From the NCBI RefSeq assembly GCF_001625695.1, contig NZ_AUXY01000051.1, positions 62,001 to 126,000 on the forward strand: DNA of 64,000 nucleotides. The letters are read 5' to 3'. Every line of letters starts with the position of its first letter. Position 1 is the stretch's first letter. This document shows positions 8,563 through 18,628 of this stretch, piece by piece. Position numbers and translations under genes: made by a program. The DNA comes from Pseudoalteromonas luteoviolacea H33-S (lineage in GTDB: Bacteria; Pseudomonadota; Gammaproteobacteria; Enterobacterales; Alteromonadaceae). The notes under the pieces are model-generated. The model worked only from the letters and a program-made list of their open reading frames with translations, did not search any database and was not told where the DNA came from.

Positions 8563-9024
8563 TTAATGGAATGCAAGGTGTTTCATTGCGGCGATGAAAC
8601 CTTGGGTTTCAATAATTGCATACTTTTGACACGTATCAGGCTTTGACACATCTTGACACAAATAAAGTGTGCTGCGCTCCGATGCTTTAATCGGCTGTAA
8701 GATGGAATCAAATAAAATAGGTTCGACACCAGGCAAACCTGGCCAATAGACGCTCTGGGTTACCATGTTGAGCTTCTTATACGTGATAAGTTTAGGCTTT
8801 GGAAATAATATAGCGATAAGTGCTATAACCCCAATGGTGATAAGTGTTGTCAGGTTTTTTTTCGGTGGTTCGGTTTCTACTCCTTGGTGGCCGTGCTGCT
8901 GTACGAGTTCTTGCTGTCGTTTAATTTGTTGTTCAGAGAGGCGACGCTTTTTCTTTTTGTTTGCTTGTTGCTTTTGAAAGTCACTTTTATTCAATAGTGT
9001 TTGTTTTTTTGGATTATTTGCCAT
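8563..9024 (-). CDS. Unknown protein with basic N-terminus and one membrane segment
   Basis: 153 residues. The N-terminal 60 are strongly charged and Lys/Gln-rich (FQKQQANKKKKRRLSEQQIKRQ), probably an extended or coiled cytoplasmic region. One membrane segment follows (TTLITIGVIALIAILF, about residues 59-74), then a domain of about 80 residues with two cysteines (LYLCQDVSKPDTCQK) likely on the periplasmic side. I do not recognise the family. It diverges from the CheY-like gene at 9117 across a 92-base gap, so the two may share a control region. Confidence 0.65.
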   Translation of the reverse strand: MANNPKKQTLLNKSDFQKQQANKKKKRRLSEQQIKRQQELVQQHGHQGVETEPPKKNLTTLITIGVIALIAILFPKPKLITYKKLNMVTQSVYWPGLPGVEPILFDSILQPIKASERSTLYLCQDVSKPDTCQKYAIIETQGFIAAMKHLAFH

Positions 9025-9116
9025 GCTTAGGTGTAGCCTTTTGGTTGCAGGACTCTATAATAGTTCTATGCTATAGATGATAGCGCATTTCTAATTACTA
9101 GCCCACGGGAAAGGAT

Positions 9117-9500
9117 ATGGAACAACAGATCTCTATTCTCATTGTTGATGATGTAGGAACCGTTCGCAGCTTTTTGCATCAAACATTGATGCATTTGGGA
9201 ATTGACAATGTAAAAGAAGCATCAACTGCAAAACAATGTATTGAAGCATGTAAAGAGCGGCACTTTGACATTGTTTTTTTGGATATAGAATTACCGGATG
9301 GAGATGGAAAAGAATTAATTGCTGAACTGGCTCAAATAAATCCTGAGATCAATGTAGTAATGGTATCTGCCCACTCAACGGTTGACAACGTGAAAGACGC
9401 TATTGAACGTGGGGCGAAAGGGTTTGTTGTAAAACCTTTTTCTCCTAAGAAAATTGCAGCAATGTTGAAAAAGTTTTATCCGAAATTGGAAATAGCGTAA
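9117..9500 (+). CDS. Single-domain response regulator (CheY-like receiver)
   Basis: 127 residues, one receiver domain only. The acidic pair is in LIVDDVGTV (DD at residues 11-12), the phospho-acceptor Asp in VFLDIELPDGDG (about residue 54), the switch Ser in VVMVSAHST and the conserved Lys in FVVKPFSPKK. All catalytic positions are intact, so it should be phosphorylated. There is no output domain, and no kinase gene is adjacent, so its partner is unknown. GGAAAGGAT just ahead of the ATG is a good ribosome site. A bidirectional terminator separates it from rpsT. Confidence 0.85.
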   Translation: MEQQISILIVDDVGTVRSFLHQTLMHLGIDNVKEASTAKQCIEACKERHFDIVFLDIELPDGDGKELIAELAQINPEINVVMVSAHSTVDNVKDAIERGAKGFVVKPFSPKKIAAMLKKFYPKLEIA

Positions 9501-9541
9501 TACTTTGAAAGTATTACGTCTTATCCCAGTATGATAGGCAT

Positions 9542-9569
9542 AAAAAAACCGACTTACGTCGGTTTTTTT
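9542..9569. terminator. Bidirectional terminator between receiver gene and rpsT
   Basis: Seven As, then the stem ACCGAC-TTAC-GTCGGT, then seven Ts. The A/T tracts on both flanks let the hairpin work on both strands, ending the plus-strand receiver gene and the minus-strand rpsT. Confidence 0.85.
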
Positions 9570-9586
9570 ATATCCATTTCCACAGA

Positions 9587-9847
9587 TTATAGCGCTTTGA
9601 TTTTAGCAGCTAGGCGGCTCTTGTGACGAGCAGCTTTATTCTTGTGGATTAGACCTTTAGTTGCGTAGCGGTCTAGGATTGGAGTTGCAACAGCAAATGC
9701 TTGCTGTGCAGCTTCTTTATCACCAGCTTCAATAGCAGCGATAACTTTTTTGAAGTATGTACGCATCATTGAACGACGGCTTGCGTTGTGCTGACGACGC
9801 TTTTCGCTAGTGATAGCGCGTTTTTTTGCAGACTTGATGTTAGCCAA
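9587..9847 (-). CDS. rpsT: 30S ribosomal protein S20
   Basis: 86 residues, the usual size for S20. [34 protein letters not shown] and the Ala/Lys-rich C-terminus ([22 protein letters not shown]) are characteristic. It binds 16S rRNA early in 30S assembly. The gene stands alone and diverges from murJ, the order also known from Pseudomonas. Its promoter is predicted at 9898-9926. S20 represses its own translation in E. coli; the leader here is about 44 bases. Confidence 0.97.
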   Translation of the reverse strand: MANIKSAKKRAITSEKRRQHNASRRSMMRTYFKKVIAAIEAGDKEAAQQAFAVATPILDRYATKGLIHKNKAARHKSRLAAKIKAL

Positions 9848-10249
9848 GGTATGCTCCTAACAATCTTTTAAAAATAAGCTTAGTTTTAAGGCCGAGGACT
9901 ATGCCTGTTTTATGATCCAATGTCAATAAAAAATAACCTGTCCGACCTATGTATTTCAGTACGGCGTTGCTACATCTTTTATGCCAGTTAGCGTAAGATG
10001 CGCCGCCTTTATAAGTCTGTAAAACCATCTCCTAAACCTGTGGTCCTCGGCTACGGCGTTAACAGACTACGAATCATAAGCCTAAAGGCTAATGATTAAT
10101 GGACGTATTGTAGCAAAACACAGAACCCAAGCCTAGCTTTAATAATGAGGTGCGTTGCTTTCTCATTTGTGCCCGATGTTTAGTAGTTATGGTTCTTGCT
10201 GGTCTGTGGCATACTTGGCGCTTATTTTTTATTTCTTAAGGTAAGTTTA
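9848..10249. other. Intergenic region between rpsT and murJ with inverted repeats
   Basis: About 400 bases with no convincing gene. It holds the rpsT promoter, a near-perfect hairpin (AATCATAAGCC-TAAA-GGCTAATGATT, 10072-10097, one mismatch), and a nine-base inverted repeat GCCGAGGAC (9891-9899) / GTCCTCGGC (10043-10051) set 143 bases apart. The murJ promoter must lie at its right end but I cannot place it securely. A small RNA or long folded leader is possible. Confidence 0.4.
9898..9926 (-). promoter_or_regulatory. Sigma-70 promoter of rpsT
   Basis: Read on the minus strand: -35 TTGACA (9926-9921), a 17-base spacer, -10 CATAGT (9903-9898). The -35 is a perfect consensus and the spacing is optimal. 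It predicts a leader of about 44 bases before the rpsT ATG. Confidence 0.7.
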
Positions 10250-11827
10250 GTGGCAAAAGGGCTATTCAAGTCAGGCATGATTGTGAGTGCAATGACTATG
10301 TTATCTCGCATTTTGGGGTTAGTGCGCGATGCAGTCGTTGCAAATTTACTGGGTGCTGGTCTCGCAGCAGATGTATTTTTATTCGCAAATCGCATTCCAA
10401 ACTTTTTTCGACGTTTGTTTGCTGAAGGGGCTTTTGCTCAAGCGTTTGTCCCTGTTTTATCGGAAATAAAAGAAAAACATGGTGATGACGAAGTACGTGT
10501 CTTTGTTGCGCAAGCGGCGGGAACTCTTGGGACTATCTTACTGTGTGTCACAATATTGGGGGTTGTTGGCTCCCCAGTCATAGCTGCACTCTTTGGCACA
10601 ACTTGGTTTATCGATTGGTGGCAAGGCGGAGAAAATGCAGATAAATTCCTACTGGCCAGTGCATTACTTAAATTTACCATACCTTATTTATTCTTTATTT
10701 CATTGGTAGCACTATGTGGCGCGGTAATGAATGTTTACAACCGTTTTTCAGTTGCGGCGTTTACACCCGTACTATTAAATGTTTGCTTAATTAGTTGCGC
10801 GGTACTATTGCACGACCGTTTTGAGCAAGGTGCGTATGCTCTTGCTATTGGTGTGTTCATTGGCGGGGCTGCCCAATTGGCATTTCAGCTTCCTTTTTTA
10901 GGTAAACTAGGCATGCTATCTCGTCCAAAATTTGCATGGCATGCGCCACATGTGACAAAAGTTCGCAAGTTGATGTTGCCTGCTATTTTTGGTGTCTCGG
11001 TGAGCCAAATTAATTTATTACTTGATACGATCATTGCCGCAGCATTAATGACAGGATCAATTGCGTGGCTATATTACTCGGACCGCCTTATTGAGTTTCC
11101 GCTTGGGTTATTTGGTATTGCCATTGCTACAGTTATTTTACCGACGCTATCAAAGTTGCATGCGAATGATAAAGGTGAGAATTTCCAGCAAACAATGGAC
11201 TGGGGGGTACGATTTGTACTTTTACTTGGGTTCCCGGCAATGGGGGGGTTGATTGTAATAAGTCCTTTAATTATTTCTGTGCTATTTGGGCATGGTGAGT
11301 TTAAAAATGGCGATGTTGACAATATAGCTGCTGTCAGCGCAGGTGTGACCGCATATAGTGTAGGTTTGGTTAGCTTTATGCTGATAAAAGTGTTAGCGCC
11401 TGGTTTTTATGCAAGGCAGGATACTAAAACACCAGTAAAAATTGGTATTAAGGCACTGACTCTCAATATGATTTTCAATTTGGCATTAGCGCCTTTTTTC
11501 GGTTATTTGGGCCTTGCTCTAGCGACTTCACTGTCAGCGACATGTAATGCTTTTTTGCTTTATCGTGGACTCAAAAAAGAGCGGGTTTACACCATTTCAA
11601 CCTTTTCAATGTGGTTTGCCGCAAAAGCCATTTTTGCAACTTTGGTTATGGCCAGCAGTGTTTATTGGCTATCACATCAGCTTACGTGGCGAGGGGAAGG
11701 GATTGCGACACAGTTGTGGGTTTTGGGTAGTTTATTAGCGAGCGCAATCTTTTTGTACTTCTGCGTTTTGTATGTTTGTGGTGTTAGGGTGTCGACGATA
11801 AAAGAAATTCGGCAGATAGAAGAATAA
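10250..11827 (+). CDS. murJ: Lipid II flippase MurJ (MviN)
   Basis: 525 residues from the GTG at 10250, chosen because TTAAGGTAAG lies ahead of it and because the product then begins like MurJ (MAKGLFKSGMIVSAMTMLSRILGLVRDAVVA). An upstream in-frame start at 10196 would add 18 unlikely residues. About 14 hydrophobic segments span the whole length. The signature FANRIPNFFRRLFAEGAFAQAFVP is typical of the MOP-superfamily lipid II flippase, which moves the peptidoglycan precursor across the inner membrane. It is followed by ribF and ileS on the same strand. Confidence 0.93.
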   Translation: MAKGLFKSGMIVSAMTMLSRILGLVRDAVVANLLGAGLAADVFLFANRIPNFFRRLFAEGAFAQAFVPVLSEIKEKHGDDEVRVFVAQAAGTLGTILLCVTILGVVGSPVIAALFGTTWFIDWWQGGENADKFLLASALLKFTIPYLFFISLVALCGAVMNVYNRFSVAAFTPVLLNVCLISCAVLLHDRFEQGAYALAIGVFIGGAAQLAFQLPFLGKLGMLSRPKFAWHAPHVTKVRKLMLPAIFGVSVSQINLLLDTIIAAALMTGSIAWLYYSDRLIEFPLGLFGIAIATVILPTLSKLHANDKGENFQQTMDWGVRFVLLLGFPAMGGLIVISPLIISVLFGHGEFKNGDVDNIAAVSAGVTAYSVGLVSFMLIKVLAPGFYARQDTKTPVKIGIKALTLNMIFNLALAPFFGYLGLALATSLSATCNAFLLYRGLKKERVYTISTFSMWFAAKAIFATLVMASSVYWLSHQLTWRGEGIATQLWVLGSLLASAIFLYFCVLYVCGVRVSTIKEIRQIEE

Positions 11828-11920
11828 ATAGACTCGATTGAAGGTCTTCATAGCTCGCATTTCTAACTAACTTGGGTATAATCGGGCTTTTTGAAGACTC
11901 GAGCAAAAGGCACGCGTTGT

Positions 11921-12850
11921 ATGCAATTAATCAGGGGCATCCATAATATTCGACCACACCACTACGGCTGTGTTTTGACTATAGGAAACTTTGATGGTGT
12001 TCATTTAGGCCATACTGAAGTATTAAAAGGGCTCAAAGCAGACTCTGAAAAATACAACTTACCCAGTACCGTGATGCTCTTTGAGCCGCAGCCGCAAGAG
12101 TTTTTTATTAAGAACAAAGCGCCAGCTCGATTAACACGACTGCGTGATAAGCTTGCGTTGCTCGCTGAGAATGGTATAGAGCGCGTTATTTGTGTCAGCT
12201 TTAATAATAAGTTTTCAAATCTAGAAGCTGAGTTTTTTGTCCGTGAAATACTTTATCAACGTTTGGGAGTTAAAGCCCTGACTGTAGGTGATGATTTTCG
12301 TTTTGGCAAAGCTCGTAAAGGCGACTTTGCGATGTTATCAAATATCGGACAAGAGCTGGGTGTACACGTTAAAGATACATTGAGCTTTAGACAGCAAAAC
12401 AGCCGTGTCAGTAGTACGCTTATTCGTAATGCGTTAGCACAAGGTGATCTTCATAAAGCACACGAGATGTTAGGTCATACTTATGCTATCTCTGGGCGGG
12501 TTATTCATGGCTGGAAAAAGGGTCGAGAGCTAGGCTTTCGCACCGCAAATGTAGCATTGAAGCGACAAGTGAGTCCTGTACAAGGAGTCTTTGCTGTAAA
12601 TGTTTACATCCAAAACAAGATTTACAACGGTGTAGCTAATGTTGGTACAAAGCCGACGCTAAACGGCAAGCGTGCTTTATTAGAAGTACACCTATTTGAT
12701 TTTGACCAAGATATTTATGGTCAATTTATTAAGGTGGAGCTTATTCATAAGCTTCGCAATGAACAAAAATTTGAGTCACTGACGCATCTGACAAAGCAGA
12801 TATCGGCAGACGTCGATGCAGCAAGAGCAGTATTTTCTAAAATTAGGTAG
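11921..12850 (+). CDS. ribF: Bifunctional riboflavin kinase / FAD synthetase
   Basis: 309 residues from the ATG at 11921 (MQLIRGIHNI), which matches the usual RibF start; an in-frame start 30 bases upstream is not needed. The N-terminal FMN adenylyltransferase domain shows LTIGNFDGVHLGH and FEPQPQEFF; the linker has VGDDFRFGK. The C-terminal riboflavin kinase domain shows GRVIHGWKKGRELGFRTANV and GVANVGTKPT. It makes FMN and then FAD from riboflavin with ATP. The murJ-ribF-ileS-lspA order is conserved in many gammaproteobacteria. Confidence 0.95.
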   Translation: MQLIRGIHNIRPHHYGCVLTIGNFDGVHLGHTEVLKGLKADSEKYNLPSTVMLFEPQPQEFFIKNKAPARLTRLRDKLALLAENGIERVICVSFNNKFSNLEAEFFVREILYQRLGVKALTVGDDFRFGKARKGDFAMLSNIGQELGVHVKDTLSFRQQNSRVSSTLIRNALAQGDLHKAHEMLGHTYAISGRVIHGWKKGRELGFRTANVALKRQVSPVQGVFAVNVYIQNKIYNGVANVGTKPTLNGKRALLEVHLFDFDQDIYGQFIKVELIHKLRNEQKFESLTHLTKQISADVDAARAVFSKIR

Positions 12851-12870
12851 CCGAACGGAAAGTAAGTTAA

Positions 12871-15699
12871 ATGAGCGATTACAAACATACTTTAAATTTA
12901 CCGGAAACATCGTTTCCGATGCGTGGCAATTTGGCGCAACGCGAACCCAAAATGCTTAAAAAATGGTATGAACAAGACTTATATGGTCAAATTCGTAACG
13001 CGAAGAAAGGTAAAAAGCCATTTATACTGCACGATGGCCCTCCTTATGCGAATGGCAATATTCACCTAGGTCATTCAGTAAACAAGATTTTAAAAGATAT
13101 CATTATCAAGTCGAAGACGTTGTCTGATTTTGACGCGCCTTACGTGCCTGGTTGGGACTGTCATGGTCTACCAATCGAGTTGATGGTAGAGAAAAAAGTC
13201 GGTAAGCCGGGCAAGAAAGTATCGGTTGCTGAATTTAGAGAAAAATGTCGCGAGTATGCTCGTAAGCAGGTTGATGGCCAAAAAACAGACTTTAAACGCC
13301 TAGGTGTGTTTGGTGATTGGGATAAGCCATATCTGACAATGAACTTCGACTTCGAAGCGAGTGCGATTCGAGTACTTGGTCGTATCATTAAGAATGGTCA
13401 TTTACACAAAGGTGCTAAACCTGTGCACTGGTGTACTGACTGTGGTTCTGCGCTTGCTGAGGCAGAAGTTGAATATCAAGATAAGCAATCACCTGCAATT
13501 GATGTACGCTTTGTATTTACCGAAGCGGCTGCAGTAGAGAAAGCATTTTCACTGTCTGAAGGTCATGAAGGCAAAGGCGATATCAGCACAGTTATCTGGA
13601 CGACAACACCTTGGACACTGCCTGCAAACCGAGCTGTTGCTGTACACGGCGGCCTTGAGTATGCATTAGTTCAAATTGAAGACGAAGGCAAAGAACAGCG
13701 CCTAGTATTAGGCTCTGAGTTAGTAAAAGACGCAGTTGACCGCTTTGGCTTCAAGCAATATCACGTATTAGGCTACTGTAAAGGTGATACGCTAGAAAAC
13801 CTAGAAGTTGCACACCCATTCTACGATTTTAATGTACCGGTTATCCTTGGTGAGCACGTTACGACTGATTCAGGTACTGGTATCGTTCATACAGCGCCTG
13901 GTCATGGTCAAGAAGACTTCGTGGCAGGACAAGCATATAACTTAGAGGTTGCAAACCCTGTAGGTGCGAACGGTGTATATTTACCGGACACGCCAATTTT
14001 CGCTGGCCAGCATGTGTTCAAAGCGAACGAAAATGTGATTGAGCTTCTGACTGAAAAAGGCATGTTAATGCATCATCATGCATTAACGCACAGCTATCCA
14101 CATTGTTGGAGACACAAAACACCAATTATTTTCCGTGCAACACCGCAATGGTTTGTAAGCATGGATCAAGCTGATTTACGTAAAGACTCGATGAAAGAAA
14201 TCGAGAAAACACAGTGGATCCCAGCTTGGGGTGAGAACCGCATTGCTAACATGGTAGAAGGTCGCCCAGATTGGTGTATTTCACGTCAACGTACTTGGGG
14301 CGTGCCAATTGCACTATTTGTTGATAAAGACACTGGTGCACTTCACCCAGATACTGAAACTCTAATTGAAAAAGTAGCTGACTTAGTGGACCAAGCTGGC
14401 ATTCAAGCTTGGTATGACTTAGAGCCAAGCACTTTACTCAATGAAGCAGACGCTCAGCAGTACGTTAAAGTGCAAGATACGCTGGATGTATGGTTTGACT
14501 CTGGTGTCACACACGCATGTGTTGTTGATGCAAGAGAAGAGCTGACTGGCCCTGCAGATTTATACCTAGAAGGCTCAGATCAGCACCGTGGTTGGTTTAT
14601 GTCATCTATGATGACGTCTGTGGCTATTAACGGTCACGCGCCATACAAGCAAGTGTTAACGCATGGTTTCACCGTTGATGAAAACGGCCGCAAGATGTCA
14701 AAGTCTTTAGGTAACGTGATTTCACCACAAGACATCATGAATAAACTAGGCGCTGACATCCTACGTTTATGGGTTGCTTCAACCGATTACACAGCTGAGA
14801 TGACAGTTTCTGATGAAATCTTCAAACGTTCAGCTGACCGTTACCGCCGTATTCGTAACACTAGCCGTTACTTATTGTCTAACTTAAGCGGTTTCAATCC
14901 AGCAACAGATTCAGTTGCCATTGAAGATATGGTTGAGTTGGATCGTTGGATTGTGTCTCGTGCAGCAGAATTGCAAAGTGAGATTGTTGAAGCTTATGAC
15001 AACTATCAAATGTTGGTGGTCACGCAGAAACTAATGAACTTCTGTACAGGTGAATTAGGCTCATTCTATCTTGATGTTATTAAAGACAGACAGTACACCG
15101 CGAAGAGTGACAGTCATGCTCGTCGTTCATGTCAGACTGCGCTATATCATATCGCAGAGGCAATGACGCGCTGGATGGCGCCTATCTTGAGCTTCACGGC
15201 GCAAGAGCTTTGGGAAGCACTGCCAGGTGAACGTGGTGAGTTTGTTTTCACTGATGTTTGGTACGACGGAATTACAGGCGCAACGTGTGGTCAACTTGAT
15301 AATACGTTCTGGCAAGAGCTATTAACAGTTCGTGATGAAGTGAACCGAGTACTAGAGAACGCACGTAAAGAAGAAGTCATTGGTGCAACATTACAGGCTG
15401 AGGTAACGCTGTACACAGGTGGTGAATTAGCTGAAAAACTGCAAGGTTTAGAAGATGAACTACGCTTCGTATTACTTACTTCAAAAGCACATGTTGAAGT
15501 AGTATCAAGCCAACCAGAAGGCTCAGTGGCTTCTGAGATTGACGGCTTATTCATTAAAGTTGCTGCAACAGATGCGGCGAAATGTGATCGTTGTTGGCAT
15601 CACAGCGAAGATGTTGGTACAAGTGAAGCGCATCCAGAGCTATGCGGTCGCTGTATAACCAATGTTGACGGTGAAGGCGAGCAGCGTAAATTTGCATAG
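12871..15699 (+). CDS. ileS: Isoleucyl-tRNA synthetase
   Basis: 942 residues, normal for bacterial IleRS. Class I motifs are present: the HIGH box as HLGH ([15 protein letters not shown], about residue 67) and KMSKS ([13 protein letters not shown], about residue 606). The editing domain contains [12 protein letters not shown]. The C-terminal zinc-binding cysteines are [12 protein letters not shown]...CGRC. It charges tRNA-Ile. It lies between ribF and lspA, with only nine bases to the lspA start, so they are co-transcribed. Confidence 0.97.
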   Translation: MSDYKHTLNLPETSFPMRGNLAQREPKMLKKWYEQDLYGQIRNAKKGKKPFILHDGPPYANGNIHLGHSVNKILKDIIIKSKTLSDFDAPYVPGWDCHGLPIELMVEKKVGKPGKKVSVAEFREKCREYARKQVDGQKTDFKRLGVFGDWDKPYLTMNFDFEASAIRVLGRIIKNGHLHKGAKPVHWCTDCGSALAEAEVEYQDKQSPAIDVRFVFTEAAAVEKAFSLSEGHEGKGDISTVIWTTTPWTLPANRAVAVHGGLEYALVQIEDEGKEQRLVLGSELVKDAVDRFGFKQYHVLGYCKGDTLENLEVAHPFYDFNVPVILGEHVTTDSGTGIVHTAPGHGQEDFVAGQAYNLEVANPVGANGVYLPDTPIFAGQHVFKANENVIELLTEKGMLMHHHALTHSYPHCWRHKTPIIFRATPQWFVSMDQADLRKDSMKEIEKTQWIPAWGENRIANMVEGRPDWCISRQRTWGVPIALFVDKDTGALHPDTETLIEKVADLVDQAGIQAWYDLEPSTLLNEADAQQYVKVQDTLDVWFDSGVTHACVVDAREELTGPADLYLEGSDQHRGWFMSSMMTSVAINGHAPYKQVLTHGFTVDENGRKMSKSLGNVISPQDIMNKLGADILRLWVASTDYTAEMTVSDEIFKRSADRYRRIRNTSRYLLSNLSGFNPATDSVAIEDMVELDRWIVSRAAELQSEIVEAYDNYQMLVVTQKLMNFCTGELGSFYLDVIKDRQYTAKSDSHARRSCQTALYHIAEAMTRWMAPILSFTAQELWEALPGERGEFVFTDVWYDGITGATCGQLDNTFWQELLTVRDEVNRVLENARKEEVIGATLQAEVTLYTGGELAEKLQGLEDELRFVLLTSKAHVEVVSSQPEGSVASEIDGLFIKVAATDAAKCDRCWHHSEDVGTSEAHPELCGRCITNVDGEGEQRKFA

Positions 15700-15708
15700 G
15701 AGTTGCAA

Positions 15709-16215
15709 GTGACCAAATTGACCGAACGAAGTGGTCTAGTGTGGTTATGGTTGAGTCTACTGCTTTTTGCAGTAGACTACGTCACAAAAGCATTAGTTGT
15801 TGCAAACATGAAGCTGTATGAATCAATAGAGCTGTTGCCGTTTTTCAATTTTACATACATGCATAATTATGGTGCTGCATTTAGTTTCTTAAGTGAAGCC
15901 GGTGGGTGGCAAAGATGGTTCCTCAGCGGTATTGCCGTAGTTATCAGCGTATTGTTAGTCGTTTGGCTAAAAAACTTAAGAGCCAATAACTGGGTTCTGT
16001 GCGGCGCTTATTCATTGGTGCTTGCGGGCGCTATAGGTAATTTATATGACCGCGTAACTTTAGGCTACGTTGTCGACTTTTTACATTTTTATTATCAAGA
16101 TTGGCATTACCCTGCTTTTAACGTCGCTGACATGGCGATCGTTGGTGGTGCTGGTTTACTTTTATTTGATGCATTTTTTGGTGATAAAACCAATACTCGG
16201 GAGACAGAGGCGTGA
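15709..16215 (+). CDS. lspA: Lipoprotein signal peptidase (signal peptidase II)
   Basis: 168 residues from the GTG at 15709, which has AGGAG six bases ahead; the in-frame TTG at 15703 is too close to that site. Four membrane segments are visible. The two catalytic aspartates are in GAIGNLYDRVTLGYVVDF and FNVADMAIVGG. It removes signal peptides from diacylated prolipoproteins. Its stop overlaps the fkpB start, indicating translational coupling. Confidence 0.95.
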   Translation: MTKLTERSGLVWLWLSLLLFAVDYVTKALVVANMKLYESIELLPFFNFTYMHNYGAAFSFLSEAGGWQRWFLSGIAVVISVLLVVWLKNLRANNWVLCGAYSLVLAGAIGNLYDRVTLGYVVDFLHFYYQDWHYPAFNVADMAIVGGAGLLLFDAFFGDKTNTRETEA

Positions 16216-16652
16216 GTGAACAAGTCATAGGCCCTAAATCAGAAGTTCTGTTCCACTATTCAATAAAGCTGGAAGATGGATCTGCTGCTGACTCAACAAA
16301 GGTGAACAATAAGCCTGCTAAGTTGTTTATGGGAGATGGAAGCCTCACTGAAAATTTTGAAAGCTGTTTACTGGGGTTAAAAGAAGGTGACAATAAAACC
16401 TTTGAGCTCCAGCCAGAAGATGCTTTTGGGATGCCAAATCCAGATAATATTTATTATTTAGACCGCACCAAGTTTGGTGCCGATACACCTGCAGAAGTAG
16501 GCAGTATTATTGCCTTTACTCAGCCCGATGGCACTGAGTTACCAGGGCTTATTCGTGAAGTGGCAGGGGACTCTGTTACAGTTGACTTTAACCACCCTCT
16601 TGCAGGTCAGGTGGTGACGTTTGAAGTAGATATCTTAGAGGTTCATAGTTAA
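16212..16652 (+). CDS. fkpB: FKBP-type peptidyl-prolyl isomerase (SlpA/FkpB)
   Basis: 146 residues starting at a GTG that overlaps the lspA stop by four bases. The FKBP fold with the IF insert of the SlyD/SlpA group is visible: [34 protein letters not shown], and [16 protein letters not shown]. There is no His-rich metal-binding tail, which separates it from SlyD. It is placed between lspA and ispH as in E. coli and Pseudomonas. Its last base is the first base of the ispH ATG. Confidence 0.93.
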   Translation: MSEQVIGPKSEVLFHYSIKLEDGSAADSTKVNNKPAKLFMGDGSLTENFESCLLGLKEGDNKTFELQPEDAFGMPNPDNIYYLDRTKFGADTPAEVGSIIAFTQPDGTELPGLIREVAGDSVTVDFNHPLAGQVVTFEVDILEVHS

Positions 16653-17581
16653 TGGAAATCTTGTTAGCTAATCCACGAGGGTTCTGCGCAGGTGTAGATA
16701 GAGCGATTAGTATTGTTGAGCGCGCGCTCGATATTTTCGAAAAGCCTATTTATGTACGTCATGAGGTTGTGCACAACAAATATGTTGTGAATGGTCTCAG
16801 AGATAGAGGCGCAGTATTTGTTGAGGAGCTTCATCAAGTGCCAGATGACAGCATCGTCATTTTTAGTGCGCACGGTGTCTCACAACAAGTGAGGCAAGAA
16901 GCGAAACGACGTGAATTGAAAGTGTTTGATGCAACTTGTCCATTGGTGACCAAAGTCCATATGGAAGTGACTCGAGCGAGCAGAAAAGGCACTGAATGCA
17001 TTCTAATCGGTCATCACGGTCATCCAGAAGTTGAAGGTACTATGGGGCAGTACGATAATCCTGAAGGTGGGATTTATCTTGTTGAGACACCTGAAGATGT
17101 TGCCTCATTAGAAGTCAAAGACGCGAGTAATTTATTTTATTGTAGCCAAACGACATTGTCAGTAGATGATACGGCAGATGTTATTGATGCATTGCGTGAG
17201 AAGTTCCCTGAAATCCATGGACCACGCAAAGATGATATTTGCTATGCAACGCAGAACCGTCAAGATGCAGTACGTGACTTAGCTGATAAAGTTGATTTGT
17301 TACTCGTGGTGGGTGCAAAAAATAGCTCGAATTCAAATCGCTTACGAGAATTAGCAGATAAAATGGGCACCGCTGCGCATCTTATCGATGATGAGAAAAG
17401 TATTGATGCTGATTGGTTTGATAATGTAGAACGTGTAGGCGTTACTGCCGGTGCATCTGCACCTGAAGTTTTGGTTCAGCAGGTAATTTCTCGCTTGAAG
17501 GAGTTGGGTGGACATACGGTTGTAGAAAACCCAGGGCAGGAAGAGAATGTTGTGTTTGCAGTGCCTGTAGAGCTGAGATAA
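16652..17581 (+). CDS. ispH: 4-hydroxy-3-methylbut-2-enyl diphosphate reductase
   Basis: 309 residues. The [4Fe-4S] cysteines are at residue 12 ([13 protein letters not shown]), about residue 96 ([12 protein letters not shown]) and about residue 197 ([11 protein letters not shown]). The substrate-binding segments [10 protein letters not shown] and [12 protein letters not shown] are intact, as is SSNSNRLRE. It performs the last step of the MEP pathway, giving IPP and DMAPP. It ends the ileS-lspA-fkpB-ispH run and is directly followed by a histidine kinase gene three bases later. Confidence 0.97.
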   Translation: MEILLANPRGFCAGVDRAISIVERALDIFEKPIYVRHEVVHNKYVVNGLRDRGAVFVEELHQVPDDSIVIFSAHGVSQQVRQEAKRRELKVFDATCPLVTKVHMEVTRASRKGTECILIGHHGHPEVEGTMGQYDNPEGGIYLVETPEDVASLEVKDASNLFYCSQTTLSVDDTADVIDALREKFPEIHGPRKDDICYATQNRQDAVRDLADKVDLLLVVGAKNSSNSNRLRELADKMGTAAHLIDDEKSIDADWFDNVERVGVTAGASAPEVLVQQVISRLKELGGHTVVENPGQEENVVFAVPVELR

Positions 17582-17584
17582 CAC

Positions 17585-18628
17585 ATGACACCATGGGTTC
17601 ATTCGACGTCGATTGACCGTGGTTTATTTAAGGCGATGCTCACTGAGCGAGGCATACTTGCAATGATTATTGCCTCGCAAGCTGTCGCCTTTATTTATAC
17701 ACTGGCTAGTGGTAAAGACTTTTGGTTAAGTCTTGGTTTGGTCAGTCTTTTCACACACGCAAATGCATTTATCACACTTGCATTAATAGCCCTTGTGTTG
17801 CGATTTTTAAAACCGCTTTCGTTCAAGAGCGAGCTTGGTTTGGTGCTGGTTTTCTTCCAGTCTGTATGTATTGTGACAAGTGTGCTTGTCCAATACTCCC
17901 CGTTTACTCCCGTTTCGCCTGTAGATTGGCCGTTTGTTATTAATAATAATGCCATCTGTGGTTTTGTGGTGATTTTGTTATTACATTTCATGGCAATTTA
18001 TATCGATAACCTCAACACGATTGCACATGCAGCGAATGCCGAGCTAGAGGCGTTACAAGCGAGAATTAGACCTCACTTCTTACACAATGCATTAAATACA
18101 CTGGCTGAGCTTTGTCATGAAAGCCCAAATGATGCTGAAGAAGCAGCTTTAACCATGGCAAAACTGATGCAAGTCGCTTTTGCACGCAATAAGACACATA
18201 GCTTAGGGCAGGAAATATCTCTGACAAAAGGGTATTTAACAATAGAGAAGTATCGCTTTGAGCATCGCCTTAAGGTTGTATGGTCCATTAATAATGTTGA
18301 TTTAAACGTAAAGGTGCCCGCGCTCATTTTGCAGCCGCTGGTAGAAAATGCCGTAGTTCACGGTATTGAGCCTGCTAGGGAGGGCGGGGTGATCAACATT
18401 GAAGTGAATTTTGTGAATTCAATGTTAGCTCTTAAAGTAGATAATCCATTTAACGCTGGCTCAAAATCACGCTCAGGCCAGGGGATCGCCCTTGAAAACA
18501 TAACTCGCCGTCTATCAATTTACTATGGTGAAAAAGCAACTTTGAAGACATCGCAAAAAAGTGGTAGATTCTTGTTAACAGTTATGTTGCCGCTTGGAGC
18601 TTTGAATGAAATATCTGGTAGTAGATGA
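17585..18628 (+). CDS. LytS-family sensor histidine kinase, FimS/AlgZ-like
   Basis: 347 residues. Four membrane segments fill residues 24-140. The phosphorylation motif IRPHFLHNALNTL places the likely His at residue 164, followed by an ATPase domain with LQPLVENAVVHGIEP (N box) and GQGIALENITRRL (G box). This short LytS-type kinase resembles FimS/AlgZ of Pseudomonas. The gene overlaps the next one (a LytTR regulator) by 23 bases and is only three bases from ispH. It sits directly ahead of the minor-pilin operon, so it probably controls type IV pili; that is inference from position and from Pseudomonas. Confidence 0.85.
   Translation: MTPWVHSTSIDRGLFKAMLTERGILAMIIASQAVAFIYTLASGKDFWLSLGLVSLFTHANAFITLALIALVLRFLKPLSFKSELGLVLVFFQSVCIVTSVLVQYSPFTPVSPVDWPFVINNNAICGFVVILLLHFMAIYIDNLNTIAHAANAELEALQARIRPHFLHNALNTLAELCHESPNDAEEAALTMAKLMQVAFARNKTHSLGQEISLTKGYLTIEKYRFEHRLKVVWSINNVDLNVKVPALILQPLVENAVVHGIEPAREGGVINIEVNFVNSMLALKVDNPFNAGSKSRSGQGIALENITRRLSIYYGEKATLKTSQKSGRFLLTVMLPLGALNEISGSR

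Noticed and set aside
9840..10028. 62-codon minus-strand frame overlapping the rpsT start
   Set aside because: It spans the rpsT promoter, lacks a ribosome site and has no protein-like pattern.
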